From contig JAHDVF020000527.1 in assembly GCA_022606425.2 (NCBI GenBank), positions 558,001 to 622,000 on the forward strand: a stretch of DNA of 64,000 nt, written 5' to 3'. The position numbers were made by a program, and so were the translations under genes. How positions within the stretch are numbered: position 1 is the stretch's first letter; each line of letters starts with the position of its first letter. The notes under the pieces are model-generated. The model was not told where the DNA came from. It was given only the letters and a program-made list of their open reading frames with translations, and did no database searches. The DNA is from Lepidostoma basale. Lineage: Eukaryota; Arthropoda; Insecta; Trichoptera; Lepidostomatidae. This document shows positions 31,131 to 42,800 of the stretch, in pieces.

Positions 31131-33810
31131 ATTCATATATAAATCACAATTGATTTAATTATTGAATGGATTAATTATTCGATCAAATAAATTTTATATT
31201 TAAAATTCCTAATTTAAGACTTAAAGGGATGTATGCAAAATAATAAAAATAAAAGCATTTTTTTTTGTATTTAACTTACCCTTTTCTGCTGTTGGGTTGG
31301 GAATTAACATCCATTTTTCTGCTTCTCACACCCATCTGTTTCTTGCTCTCTGATATCTGTTGTTCAGAGGTCCCGTGGCTGAATGTACTTCTTATTCCAG
31401 CACACTTCCACTGCTCAAGAACTTGTTTTTCTTACTCATTGTTAGTTAAGTTTGATATCCGGTTCTTCAAAGTTTTATTTTTCGTAAGTTGTTGCAATTA
31501 TGTTCTCTACTTGGAGTAAATTTATTTTGTTTATGTAGAGTTATTGGGATTATTGGGTATTTTTATATCACTTTTTTTAAAGTAGAAAATATATAAAAGA
31601 AACTACAATTATGTGATACATTTCTATATGCGTGGCATTTGTTATCGAAGAAGTGTTGATAACTTTTCGAAAATTTGTATAAGTTATTATTCATACTTGT
31701 AATAAATATGTGATTTTAATCATGTACATAGTCAATTTAGTATTGGAAACTTATTTATATCATGAAAGCTAATTATTATATATTATTTTCGAGTTTCCTA
31801 ATTAAGACTGACTGTTTTTTTATACTATGTTTAAAAAAAAATAAAAGATGATTTCTCATCAATAATAATGTTTTATTAATTAATATCTTATTAATTAGTC
31901 CTTAAATTAACACATGAATTAGATTTATTAGCAATACCTATCACACATTAATTTATGTATCTGAAATCCTAAATATTTTTACAATAATAATTTTAATTCA
32001 TTTATTCAATTCCACAAGAATTAGCCAATTAGATTTTTATACATTCAAAACTTAAGACTAAGAACATTCATAGATAATTTACACTTACATTCCTCACGAG
32101 ACAAAAAGGACAGGCATTTTAGCTATGATTTAATCTAAGATGCCTTAAACATGCTTAGACATAAATTTCTGTACTGTGACTTTTATTACATTAGCAAATT
32201 TAAAAATAAAAATTAGCATAAGTACTCATTTCTGAATATTACTGAAAAAATTAAACTCTGGTTTAGATAATGCATGGAAGTAGTCTATGGCCGGATTATG
32301 AATGAAATCTATGGATTCAAATCAAGTGAATTAAATCAATATAACAAATTTAAAACTAATCATAATTGAATTGATGGGTCATGAGACTACAATAGGACCT
32401 CATGATAATTATTGCTCATTTATTTATTTTATTTATTTATTTATACATTTACAAATGAGACATTACAAACGATAAACAATTTAGGCGACTCATTTGGACA
32501 CAAAACGGTATTATAAAGATAAAAAAACAAAACAACATAAGACCAAAAAACATCATACATATCAGAAGGAATCCAAATATGTTGACGTCAGTGAGGCAGT
32601 ACTCTTTCCAGAGTTTGCAATATTATCAACATAGCTAAGATGCATGTACTTTTTAAAAGAAATAACTATTTACAATAATTCTCTCACATTTTGAAATCAT
32701 CAAGAATAGGTTAGGTTAAGATAAGTTATAAATATTAATTTTGTACTTGCACAGTTCTCTTAAACAAAAAAATAATACTTTTTGTACACTCCTTGTAAAT
32801 ATACTATTAAAACACATTGGGTTATTCTTGTTTGCGGAAAACTACGTGTTTTGTTAACTTTTCGGTCATTAAAAATTACCTAGATTAGTTAGAATATAAA
32901 ATAATGTGACTTAAAATTGTGGCATACAGTTAAATGCAAGTGTTTGAGAGGTTAATACACCGTTTGACTAAACGAAAATGTGGCCTTACTAATAGAATTG
33001 CATTACATGGTTAATAAATTACAGAAAGAAACTTCTAAGTAAAATTTTATGTACACTTACATAAAAAACTTTGATTTTATTTACATCACAGATTGTCCAA
33101 TCCAATTTTGTTTTATCATATTTATATTATTATAATTGCATCTTTCGACATTTTGGCACCCAAAATTCGTCGTAATTTAATTTAAACACAACAAGTTTAT
33201 TGCAAAGAAATACAGTTTACTTACCCTGATTACCAGGATAAACAAATAAATGGCAGATTAAAAAGAAAAACAATGATATCTATCATTACTCTGAAAATCA
33301 ATGGGTTATTACACAAATAGCTAAAGCAGTTTATTATGCAAAACTGTTTTAAAAAGCACTAGAATATTTCGATGTTAAAATTGCGTGTTTAAATCACAAT
33401 ATTTAATGTAAAAAATATTTTTTTACTTGGCGTTTTCAATGTTCACTTCACTCCCGCTTTTATAATTTTATTCGGTCGATAAAAAGGGAATCTTTCCTTC
33501 CGCCGTAAACTCTTTATATTGGTTTGCGTCTTAGATTAAATCTTCGCAACATTTTATTGAACTTTTTGCACTTGTTGCACTACACAATTAAACCGTGTTT
33601 ATATTTAAATTAAATTGCACATTTTTTTTACACGTTTTGCGGTATTCCTGCACTCGTTACATTTTGTGAGATGTTCATTGCTAGGGAGTGAGCGACCGAG
33701 TCGCCGTTGACTGAATAGTTGTGGGCCACGTCGGTAGATGGAGACTCAAGCGCCGATGGCGGGTTTTCTTGCGGCATCAAAAGCCGGTGAGAAAACCCGA
33801 AGAGTTGAGA

Positions 33811-33899
33811 TCACTGCAGCCTCGGCCAGTAGTTCGATGTGAGATCTGGACCTTGAGAAGGGATCTGCACGGGCACTGACACGCCGGCGGATATTACAC
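33811..33899 (-). CDS. Pax6: Pax6 last coding exon
   Basis: 89 nt. Acceptor TTTCTTTGCTCTAG ends at 33900. The split codon G+GT gives Gly, so the join reads [14 protein letters not shown]. Ends YWPRLQ, stop TGA at 33811-33813. Confidence 0.93.
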
Positions 33900-36800
33900 C
33901 TAGAGCAAAGAAAAATATCGAATAAGTCAATTATATGGACATAATTATTTACATATTATGTGCGTAGGTACCAACTACTAACTAACTAACTAACCATCAC
34001 GCCGCACACTGGGGCCGATCCATGAATTCTGCGAATAAACCCTTTTTAGAGAATTAATATAAGATCACAAATAATTCCTGGAATTGATAGTTAAATATAC
34101 CTGGCATACAGCTCAGTACTCTAAAGTCGCGGTGCAGGTCAACTTTTGTCTCTGTTCCAGTCGAAACTTGTCCGTCATAGGCGAAGCTTGTACCGTCTGC
34201 GATTTCAATACGAAAAGTTACCTTGACTACATTGCAAATACTTTATAGTGCTTCCAAATTTTGTTATTCTTTCAATATAGCGTTATCACCCACAGGTTGG
34301 TACATATTTTTTTTGAAAATATCGTAGGTATAATCTGAATTGTAATATTTTAAACGGGTATTTACATTACTAGAGAATATTTTTGATTTTTTTTAGTTTA
34401 TTGATTTTATATGTAAACTTTTAGTTGATATCAGTTCATATCATGTCTGTAGTTTTGGGCTTATTTGTTTACCTATTTATTGTTCTTAAGGAAACATAAA
34501 AAACATTTTGCGCATATTTGCGCTTTTTCACATAAAGGTCACTTTTGTCCAGGATGTGGAAACATAGTAAAAAGTAAGGCATTTATTAGTTATTTTTAAT
34601 TATTATTTTTTGTTTCAGGATCAGGTACAACTAATATTTTTATAAGTAGACGTACCTTATTTGATCAAATGAGACAATCTGGCCACGTTATATTGGCTGA
34701 TCAAGTATCATGCTTGAAGGAATTTGTCGAAATACGTACTAAATGTCCAAAATACCAATTACCAAACCTTTATAAAACAATTTCATTTTTTGTGTCTGAT
34801 TTTAAGAAGAGGTGGCATAACACTCTCAGAAAAGAGAACAGATTCTTGATTTTTAATAATGACTGGCTAGATACTTCAATAGGTTTTCAGAACTATTCTG
34901 TTGTTTTCAGTAAAAAAGTGGGTCGCCCTCAAACAAATTTTAAAGAATCTTGTGAAAGAGCTAAACTCCAAAAGACTAAATCTTTGAGATCAAAGCACTC
35001 TCCTGAGGAATTGTTATTCGCAGCACAGGTGAGTTTGCGAGCTGCTGGTCAAGTGGATGCATCCAAAGTTACGACAACTTCGCCCAAAAGAGCTGCCTCA
35101 TACAGAAATGCATACAAGAAAATTAACATCTGTAAAAGGAAGCAGCTTACAGGAAAATAAGCTCTTTCGATGTTTATTGAAGCAAAACTCACCAAACATC
35201 AATACAATATAATTCGAGAACATGACAAATTCCTATTTCCATCTTACAAAAAAATACAACAGGCGAAAAGTGAATGTTACCCTCCAAAGGAAAGCATTGT
35301 AGTCACAGATACTTTTGCTGAGATTAAATTGCAAAATTTACTTGATCATACTGCCACTTGTCTTTTGGAAGCCCATAAAGAAATTTTAGAAGTTCAAAAA
35401 TCTGAAAATGTAAAAAATATGACCTTAATATGCAAATGGGGCTTAGACGGATCTGCACAGTCAGAATACAAACAGAAGTTTAGTAGCGATCCAAATTCTA
35501 AGGATAATAATATTTTTATATCGTCTTTAGTACCTTTAAGGTTGATATCGGACAATTTATATGATATTATGGCTCCACCTAAGATTATAACGTCCGACGC
35601 TTCCACGCTATCCACGACCAGTGAAAACGAAGCCGAAAATTCTTCAGATAGTGAATAAAAATTTAAAAAATCCTGTTTTTATCATTAAAATTACTTTATA
35701 ACAATTTATTTACATTGTTTTATTTATTTCATATTTAAAAGACCACAAAAATAATTTATTCCGACAATTCTTAATTCGGCTCCAGTGTGCGCCGTCTCCC
35801 CGAAAGGGTAGGCAGAAAGAATGGACTGCCACACTTTAATCGATGCGGCACTCCATCCTTCTCTTTTCGCCATCGCGAGAGACGCGGTGTGATGGGTTGC
35901 GAACCTCATCGCCACCAATAGGCATCTCCCGCGCACACTTCGATCGTTCAACGTCTACATAATAAATCTAAAACAAATTATCTGAAATACAATAATAATA
36001 CAAATTATCTAAAATACAATAATATAAAATAAAATAACAAAGAAAAATAATTTAACACATATTGTTATTTTAGATGTTGCACTTGTCGTCAGCTGGACGA
36101 TCCGGACATTTGTGTTTATTTAATTTTTATTCTACGTTATCCACTGTTTTTTTTAATTCACTGTAATTAGGCACTTAAAACAATCTTACACCAGCAAGAA
36201 CTTAAAAATTTTATTGAAGAATTTATTCAAATTGTCATTGGAACAAATGAAAAATTTATTTTTACACCTGTCAAAATTCTTTTGATAAACGAAAAAACTT
36301 ATATAATTTTAACACCAAAACAGCAAAAACGTATTTTTTGTCACAAATAACTATCATAAAGAGCGACAATAATCAAATTGACCAAAACATGTTACAAAAC
36401 AATTACAAATGTAGGTTTACTAAAAACTCAATCAAATATAAAAATTCAAAAATCTTATTTGCAGTCTTCTCCTATTTTAAGAAAATTGAATATTTTTTGG
36501 AATGAATTTCTAAATTCAAAAAAATTGGTAACTTGACATAGATATTACACTTTTTCAAGAACATGGTATTCCTCGTGAGATTTGAATTATTTAAAATGGA
36601 AATTTATATTTTCATGAACAGTGATATATTATAATACTTCATATTACATATTTAATATTAATGAAAACATCAGATTTACAAAAGTTTAATCGTATTTTAT
36701 GACAGTGGCATGTTTCATCTTGCTAGGGCATTATCAATTGTAATTGAAGACTACATGGGAAAAACAAGGAATGTCAGTTATAATTCAAAATAAATGTAAT

Positions 36801-39800
36801 AATGCCATCTAGCGGCATTTGTGCGTATCTAGCCACAGTAAAATTTTCATATTCAAAAATCATGTGTGTCATCTACTATGGCCAGATAATCGATTGCTAA
36901 TTGCTTAGAAATATATAGACTTCGATTAGCTTTATTTTCAATTTATTCAAATTAACCTTCTACTGACATTCCTTGTTATTCAAATTATTAACACTAACCC
37001 AAATACACATATCCAGCTAATTCTAAGAGTATACCTGTATATTTCAAATTAACTTTTGCATGTATTCATGGCCCTTTTTGTATATTGTTTCAGATCTCCA
37101 TCTTGAAAAAATAAGCAGCGAGTGCAGACACTGAGACACAGCTTATTATGTATATATATATATATTTTTTAAAACAGTTTCAGTCTGTCAGTTTTCTTTG
37201 CCGATTCTTTCTGAGAGTACTAAACTAACCAACCAACTAATTTTATTTAAATAATTATCACAGAGAAATCTTAACATGTGGATGACAAAGACACATTCTT
37301 ATTTTAAAAGTTCGTAAAGTAAATAATATTCAATGTCGAAGAATAATTCAAGCACTTTTTGCGTTATACACGAACACGCAATATCATATGACATTCAATA
37401 TTTTATTAATTTAAATACACCAATAATAGATTTTATTAATGGAATTAAAAAAATATTTATACATTTTGTATCATTTGCTCTTATCTCAAAAACATATTTT
37501 TAAATGATGTTCACCGAATTAATTTACCCGATTCCTTACATAGGCATATATATGATTTTAAACCACAAACATAAATAATTATGCGCGTACACGCTCACAA
37601 AACCTCGTATGTAGCCATTCGGTATTCAAAGTGTGATGGATTTAGTCGGTTTTGTTGGAAATTACCGTCAAACGAAGCGCGTAACCACCTTGACTCTGCT
37701 AACCAAAACTATAGTAGGTACCTACATACCGACTCCTGTACATGTTCGTATAACCCTATCCCGTCGCGACAGAGTGGGCTTAACTGAAACCCTTAAATCA
37801 CGCGCAGAAAAATGACACATTTGTTTATAACTTAATGTTAAATAATATTCTTTTCAATGGAGAGTTATATATAATAGTACAATAAATATATTCCAACGTT
37901 CTTCTTAAGAATTATTGTCCTTTTCATTCCATCGACAAATATGTTTTTAATACAAATATGGGAAGTATGTTCCTTCAGGATTAAGGGTTTATATAATCTA
38001 TATATCTTGGCAGTGATAACAGATAACATAGATCCCGAAAAAGAAGTGAGATTGCGAGGGGCGCATTAAAATCAAATCCGTTTATTTTCTCAAAAGATAT
38101 TACAAACAACTATTTTTTTACTGTTAAAATTTAAAACACTTATAATATCACAATTCCTTTTAATTCACTGAGAGTGTCGCGACAGCTGTTTCGCCAACCG
38201 TTGTTGGCAACAATATATGTTACAATAAAACTGTTTTATTGTAACACCTGATGATGCCAACATCGGTTGGCGAAACAGCTGTCGCGACACTCTAAGTGAA
38301 TAAAAATAAATTGTGATATTATAACAGTATTTTAAATTTTAACGGTAATAATGTTGAAGTATCATAGTGTTTCGGTCAAAACAATGGACTATTTAAGTAA
38401 TTTTTTTTAACCAAACTGTATAATTTTTTTGCAGGTACAACGATGGCGCGTGTTACTCGTTGTTAGGACATTCGTCATTCTTTCACGAGCCGACAAAGTT
38501 AATTGAATTTCAGACCGCGGGGTGGCGAAATTTTTTATAATAAATTGAAATGACCATAACGGTGACAGATATTTGTTTAAATGTAGTAAATCCCATTTTC
38601 CCGCGGTTTCCGCGCGCCCGACCCCCGCCACGCACATTCCGGCAGCCATTGCGTTTTACATTTTAATGCCTGCGCCCTCTGTGCCAGGGCCAGCCTACCA
38701 AACAATTGAATTCGAAATTATTCTTTATTTAAATGCTGAATCATCAAATCACATTTTCGATTTCGAAAAGAGTGCAAGAACAGTATTGTTCATAATGATA
38801 TTTCATTTTCATTTATTTATTTTAAACATATCTAAAGCATTACAGATTTTTTTTCAATACACTAAAGATACAAGTTAGAGATACACAATAATAAGTAATT
38901 CACAATAGATTAATAAAAAGAGCGAGAAACATAAGATGCATGACAAAAATAATAAAATAAATATACCATACAATTATAGTAAAGATAGAAAGATACAAAA
39001 TATGTCAAACTCCGAGGTGACACGATTAAGAAAAGAAATTGCTCTACCTACTGGCATAACCATTGGCAGGTTGGTTCTGCATCGTGGGAGATAAAACAAT
39101 CCTTTGTCGAAAATAATTATCAGGGACGAACAGACCTACATCGCTCAGGATTTCTGAGTTGTGTATACAACCGCCTATCAGTCGAAAGAAATGGATACCC
39201 AAGTGAATGTCTCGTCTCCTCTCGAGTGACTGGTAGCCTAGCATCCCTAGCAAGAAATCAGTTTGAAAGAGCCACGGGTAATATCCATATATTACGATAT
39301 ACTAGGCTGATCCAGAAAGTAAGTGTACTGAGGCTCTCACGACCGGGTGAATTTTATTTTCGACATGTTGGCTACACTTCCGTGTAGCCTGACCCTTCCC
39401 CTCCGCAATGATACCGGTTCAAGGTCAGTACGTTGAAAAGTCGTCACCTGAGAGTAAGAAGGTTCCAACTGTCAACAGTAAAAAGCTGAGAAAAATGAAG
39501 TCAAAGTTTTGTTGGTTTCGGGTGTGTATCTTGGAATAAAAGGGTTCCATCTGAAGCAGATGAAACTCTTTTACCGAGAAGCGTGTACATTTTCTCTGGC
39601 GACAGTTGGAATAATAAAGTTCTAAGTGTAAATGAATCCTTCTTCAGTGAATCGTGTGTTTTGAATGATCAGATGGAACTTGATTTTTTTCGTAACATAA
39701 AAATGACGATACTATTACATGTTTTTTTTTTATTGTACGTATAGAGAGGGTTAGTAAGAACCCTTTTCACGAAAAAAAGCCAGTGTGAAATTTTGTTAGT

Positions 39801-42800
39801 TGGAACCCTCTTACTCTCAGGTGACGAAGTGTCGACGCGACAACACGTTTCGGGAAAAATGCCAATCCAATCTCCCGCCAAGTGCAAATTACGCGGCGTC
39901 ATCCGTTATCTCGTTTGGCAGGGAAAGCCTCCGGTTGAGGTTTATAATGAGGTGAAAACTGCATATGGAGATAAAGCTATGAATCGTACGAGTGTGTACA
40001 AGTGGTGTCGCGAGTTCAAAAACGGTCGTACGTCTGTGCATGATAATCAGAAAAGTTCAAAACCACCATTTCTGCCAAGAAAATCATGGCATCCGTGTTT
40101 TGAGAGTATCAAGGCATAATTTTAATTGAATATATGCCTCAAGGGGAGCCCATCAACTCTGCAAGATACTCTGAGACCTTAAAAAAATGCGGAGGGCGAT
40201 TAAGAACAAGAGGAGAGGCATGCTGACAAAGGGAGCCTGCCTGCTTCACGACAATGCCAGACCACACACAGCCAACGCCACGAAGGAACTGCTTGCCTCG
40301 TTTAAATGGGATGTCCTGAGCCATCCCGCGCATTCCCCTGACCTAGCACCTTCAGATTACTATCTTTTTACCTCCCTGAAGCTGCACATGGGTGGAAAAA
40401 GGTTTTCAACCGACGAGGAGGTAAAGGTGGAGGTGGAGAAGTGGACAAAGGGGTTGGCGGGAAACGACTTCGAGGAAGGCATCAAAAAGTTGATACTCCG
40501 CTTCACCACCTGCATTGAGAGGAATGGCGACTATGTCGAAAAATAGCTTACATATGTACTACGGTAACCACGTAATTTTTTTGTTTGAATACAAAAAAAT
40601 GTAATTGAGAATCAATATAAATAGCTTTAACCTTAACATTGATTTGGCTCGCGCTGTAATGTACAAAGCGACTCAACAAAATAATAAATAAACGGACGAA
40701 TTACAAGTCTTGGTGTCGAGAATATATGAGGTATGCAAGTCGAACGATTTAATGATGAATGTCGGAAAGTCAAAGGTGTTAGTTTTTGAAAGGGAAGAGC
40801 AAATGACAGTTTGCAATATAAGTGTAAATGAAGAGAGCTTGGAACAGGTGAGGGAATTTGTGTATTTGGGTAGCATGTTCACAGCGGATGGCCGAACGGA
40901 CAGTGATGTTGAAAGAAGGGTTGGTGTGGGTAACAAAGTGAATGGAACTTTAAAAGTAGTCATTGGAAACAAAAAATTATCAATGAAAGCGAAAATGGTC
41001 GTTCATAATGGAGTTCTGGTCCCAACCCTAATGTATGGAAGCGAAGCATGGAACTGGCAGAAGAAAGATGAGAGTAGATTAAATGCGGTAGAGATGAGGT
41101 CCACAAGACGTATGTATGGTAGAACGATGTACGACAGAATCTCAAATGCTGATTATTAGGAAGGAATGTAGAGCGAAAGAAGGTATTATGAACAAAATTA
41201 TGAAAGGATCGCTGCGTTGGTTCGGACATATGGAGCGCATGGGTGAAGAAAGAATGTTTAAAAAAGTATACGTTAACGATGTAAATGGAGTACGGAGTCG
41301 AGGCAGAGCGAGGAAAACATGGCATGACCAAATTAATCAAATTTTAAAGGTTGGTCCTGTCAGAAGCCAGTAGGATCGACGTGCGTGTATGACTCGCTGG
41401 ATGAATGTGGAGGAAGCTAGAGAGGTATGTCAGGATAGAGTAACGTGGCGGTTGATTCTCTCTGCCTACCCTTGCGGGGAAACGGCGTGATGGTTTGTTG
41501 TTGTTGTTGTATAAATAATCAACAAAAATGCAGCGAATTTAAAATAAATTGTCAATGCGGCCCTGCCTAAAAGGATTGAAATTTCTCCGCGTACGCGGGC
41601 CACGTAAAATATTTTACATGGCAAATGGGAAATGTCACTTTCAGTCCTATTTTAGCCGCCATGCCACTTCCGTTTGCCGCCCGTGGAATTGAAAAACGCG
41701 GGAAAAAATAACTTCCCGTTGTTGCGCGTTGACCGGGAACAAACTCCGTTTCCCGCCTCCGTGGACCCCGATCTGGTGTTGCCAGACACTACCTGCGACT
41801 TATTTTTGAATAATATTTTTAAATTTATTGTTCACGTAGGTACAAGAAATAATGAATATTTTTAATGTGCGATCGTGATAGTAAAAATGGCGATGGACTA
41901 ACTACCTATCACATGTCACGAGAATCAATAAGTAAAAACTTGTATCCAGTAATTCTTCTTCTTCGTCCTTATTTTAAACCTATGTGGTCTGTTCTCCAGA
42001 GTGTTGCTCCTTCTTTGAGGTAGATTCCCAGCTATCCTTCCATCTTTTACGAGGTTTTCCACGAGGACGAGTCCCATGAGGCTGATTATGCAATGCAATA
42101 TAGGGGAGTCTGGTGGTATCTATTCTTTGAACATGACCATACCAGTCCCCCTTTCGCTGTCTGCTCCATCTTATAATATCCTCAACTTCACATATCTCTC
42201 TTATTCTGGTGTTCTTCACGCGATCTCTCAGTGTCTTGCCTGCTATCGTCCTCAGTGTCTTCATTTCGGAAGTCCTCAAACTTGTTTGGTCCTTACGGTG
42301 TCTGCCCTTGCTTCGACGCCATATGTTATAATTGGTCCTACGTATGCTTTATAGATTCTCATCTTACTCTTAATGGCCATGATTTTGTTTTTCCATGTTG
42401 TGAATTTTAGAGCCCCAGAGATTGCAGCTGCCTTATTTACTTGGGCTTGTATTTCTTCCCGTAGATCAGCTCCCCCACCGGGTCTATGCCTAGATACTTG
42501 AAGGTCATGACCTGTTCTATGGGTTGATTTTCCATAACCAGGTCACAAGTTTTGGGTGTTTTGGAAAAGGTCATACATTTTGTTTTTTTCGATAGAGATC
42601 GTCATGTTGTATTTCTTACAAGCGTGATGTAGTCTGTCTAGCATTTTTTAGTCATTATTGTTTTCAGCTATGATTATAGCATCGTCTGCATAACAGACCA
42701 CATTGACAATTGAGTAATCCAGTAATTGAGTTCAAATAAACTATTCTGTGCAAAAATGTAGAAAGCAACGGGAAACTACAAAACAAAAAAAGCACCAATT

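Larger units (their letters stand above)
29800..33810. other. TM7SF3-Pax6 intergenic region and probable Pax6 3' untranslated sequence
   Basis: Apart from the M1/SINE2 block, AT-rich with no gene recognised. Immediately left of the Pax6 stop (33811) the minus strand likely holds the 3' UTR. Several AATAAA words on the minus strand (for example near 33550) could end it; I cannot choose. Confidence 0.4.
33975..36300 (-). mobile_element. SINE R copy, split by the Transib/RAG1-like element
   Basis: 33975-34004 has the tail and first bases (CTAACTAACCATCACGCCG); 35790 onwards continues CGCCGTCTCCCCGAAAGGG, TGATGCGG-type word (ATCGATGCGGCACTCCATCC), GGTTGCGAACCTCATCG, then a body with CCAGCAAGAACTT. 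Rejoining the halves and removing one CGCCG gives the SINE seen at 51965-52570. Confidence 0.75.
39303..40603 (+). mobile_element. Mariner (DD34D type), copy 2, longer, with nested MITE
   Basis: Same family as 24951-25645: left end TGATCCAGAAAGTAAGTGTA, the CTCTCACGACCGG word and the 3' region ACGGTAACCACGTAA. The right inverted repeat is missing; the copy breaks off near 40603 against SINE1 sequence. It keeps more of the transposase than copy 1. Confidence 0.8.

Noticed and set aside
38150..38390. A complete, self-cleaving hammerhead ribozyme
   Set aside because: The core words fit, but an extra base sits at the helix II junction and the bases before CTGATGA do not pair with those after the would-be cleavage site.
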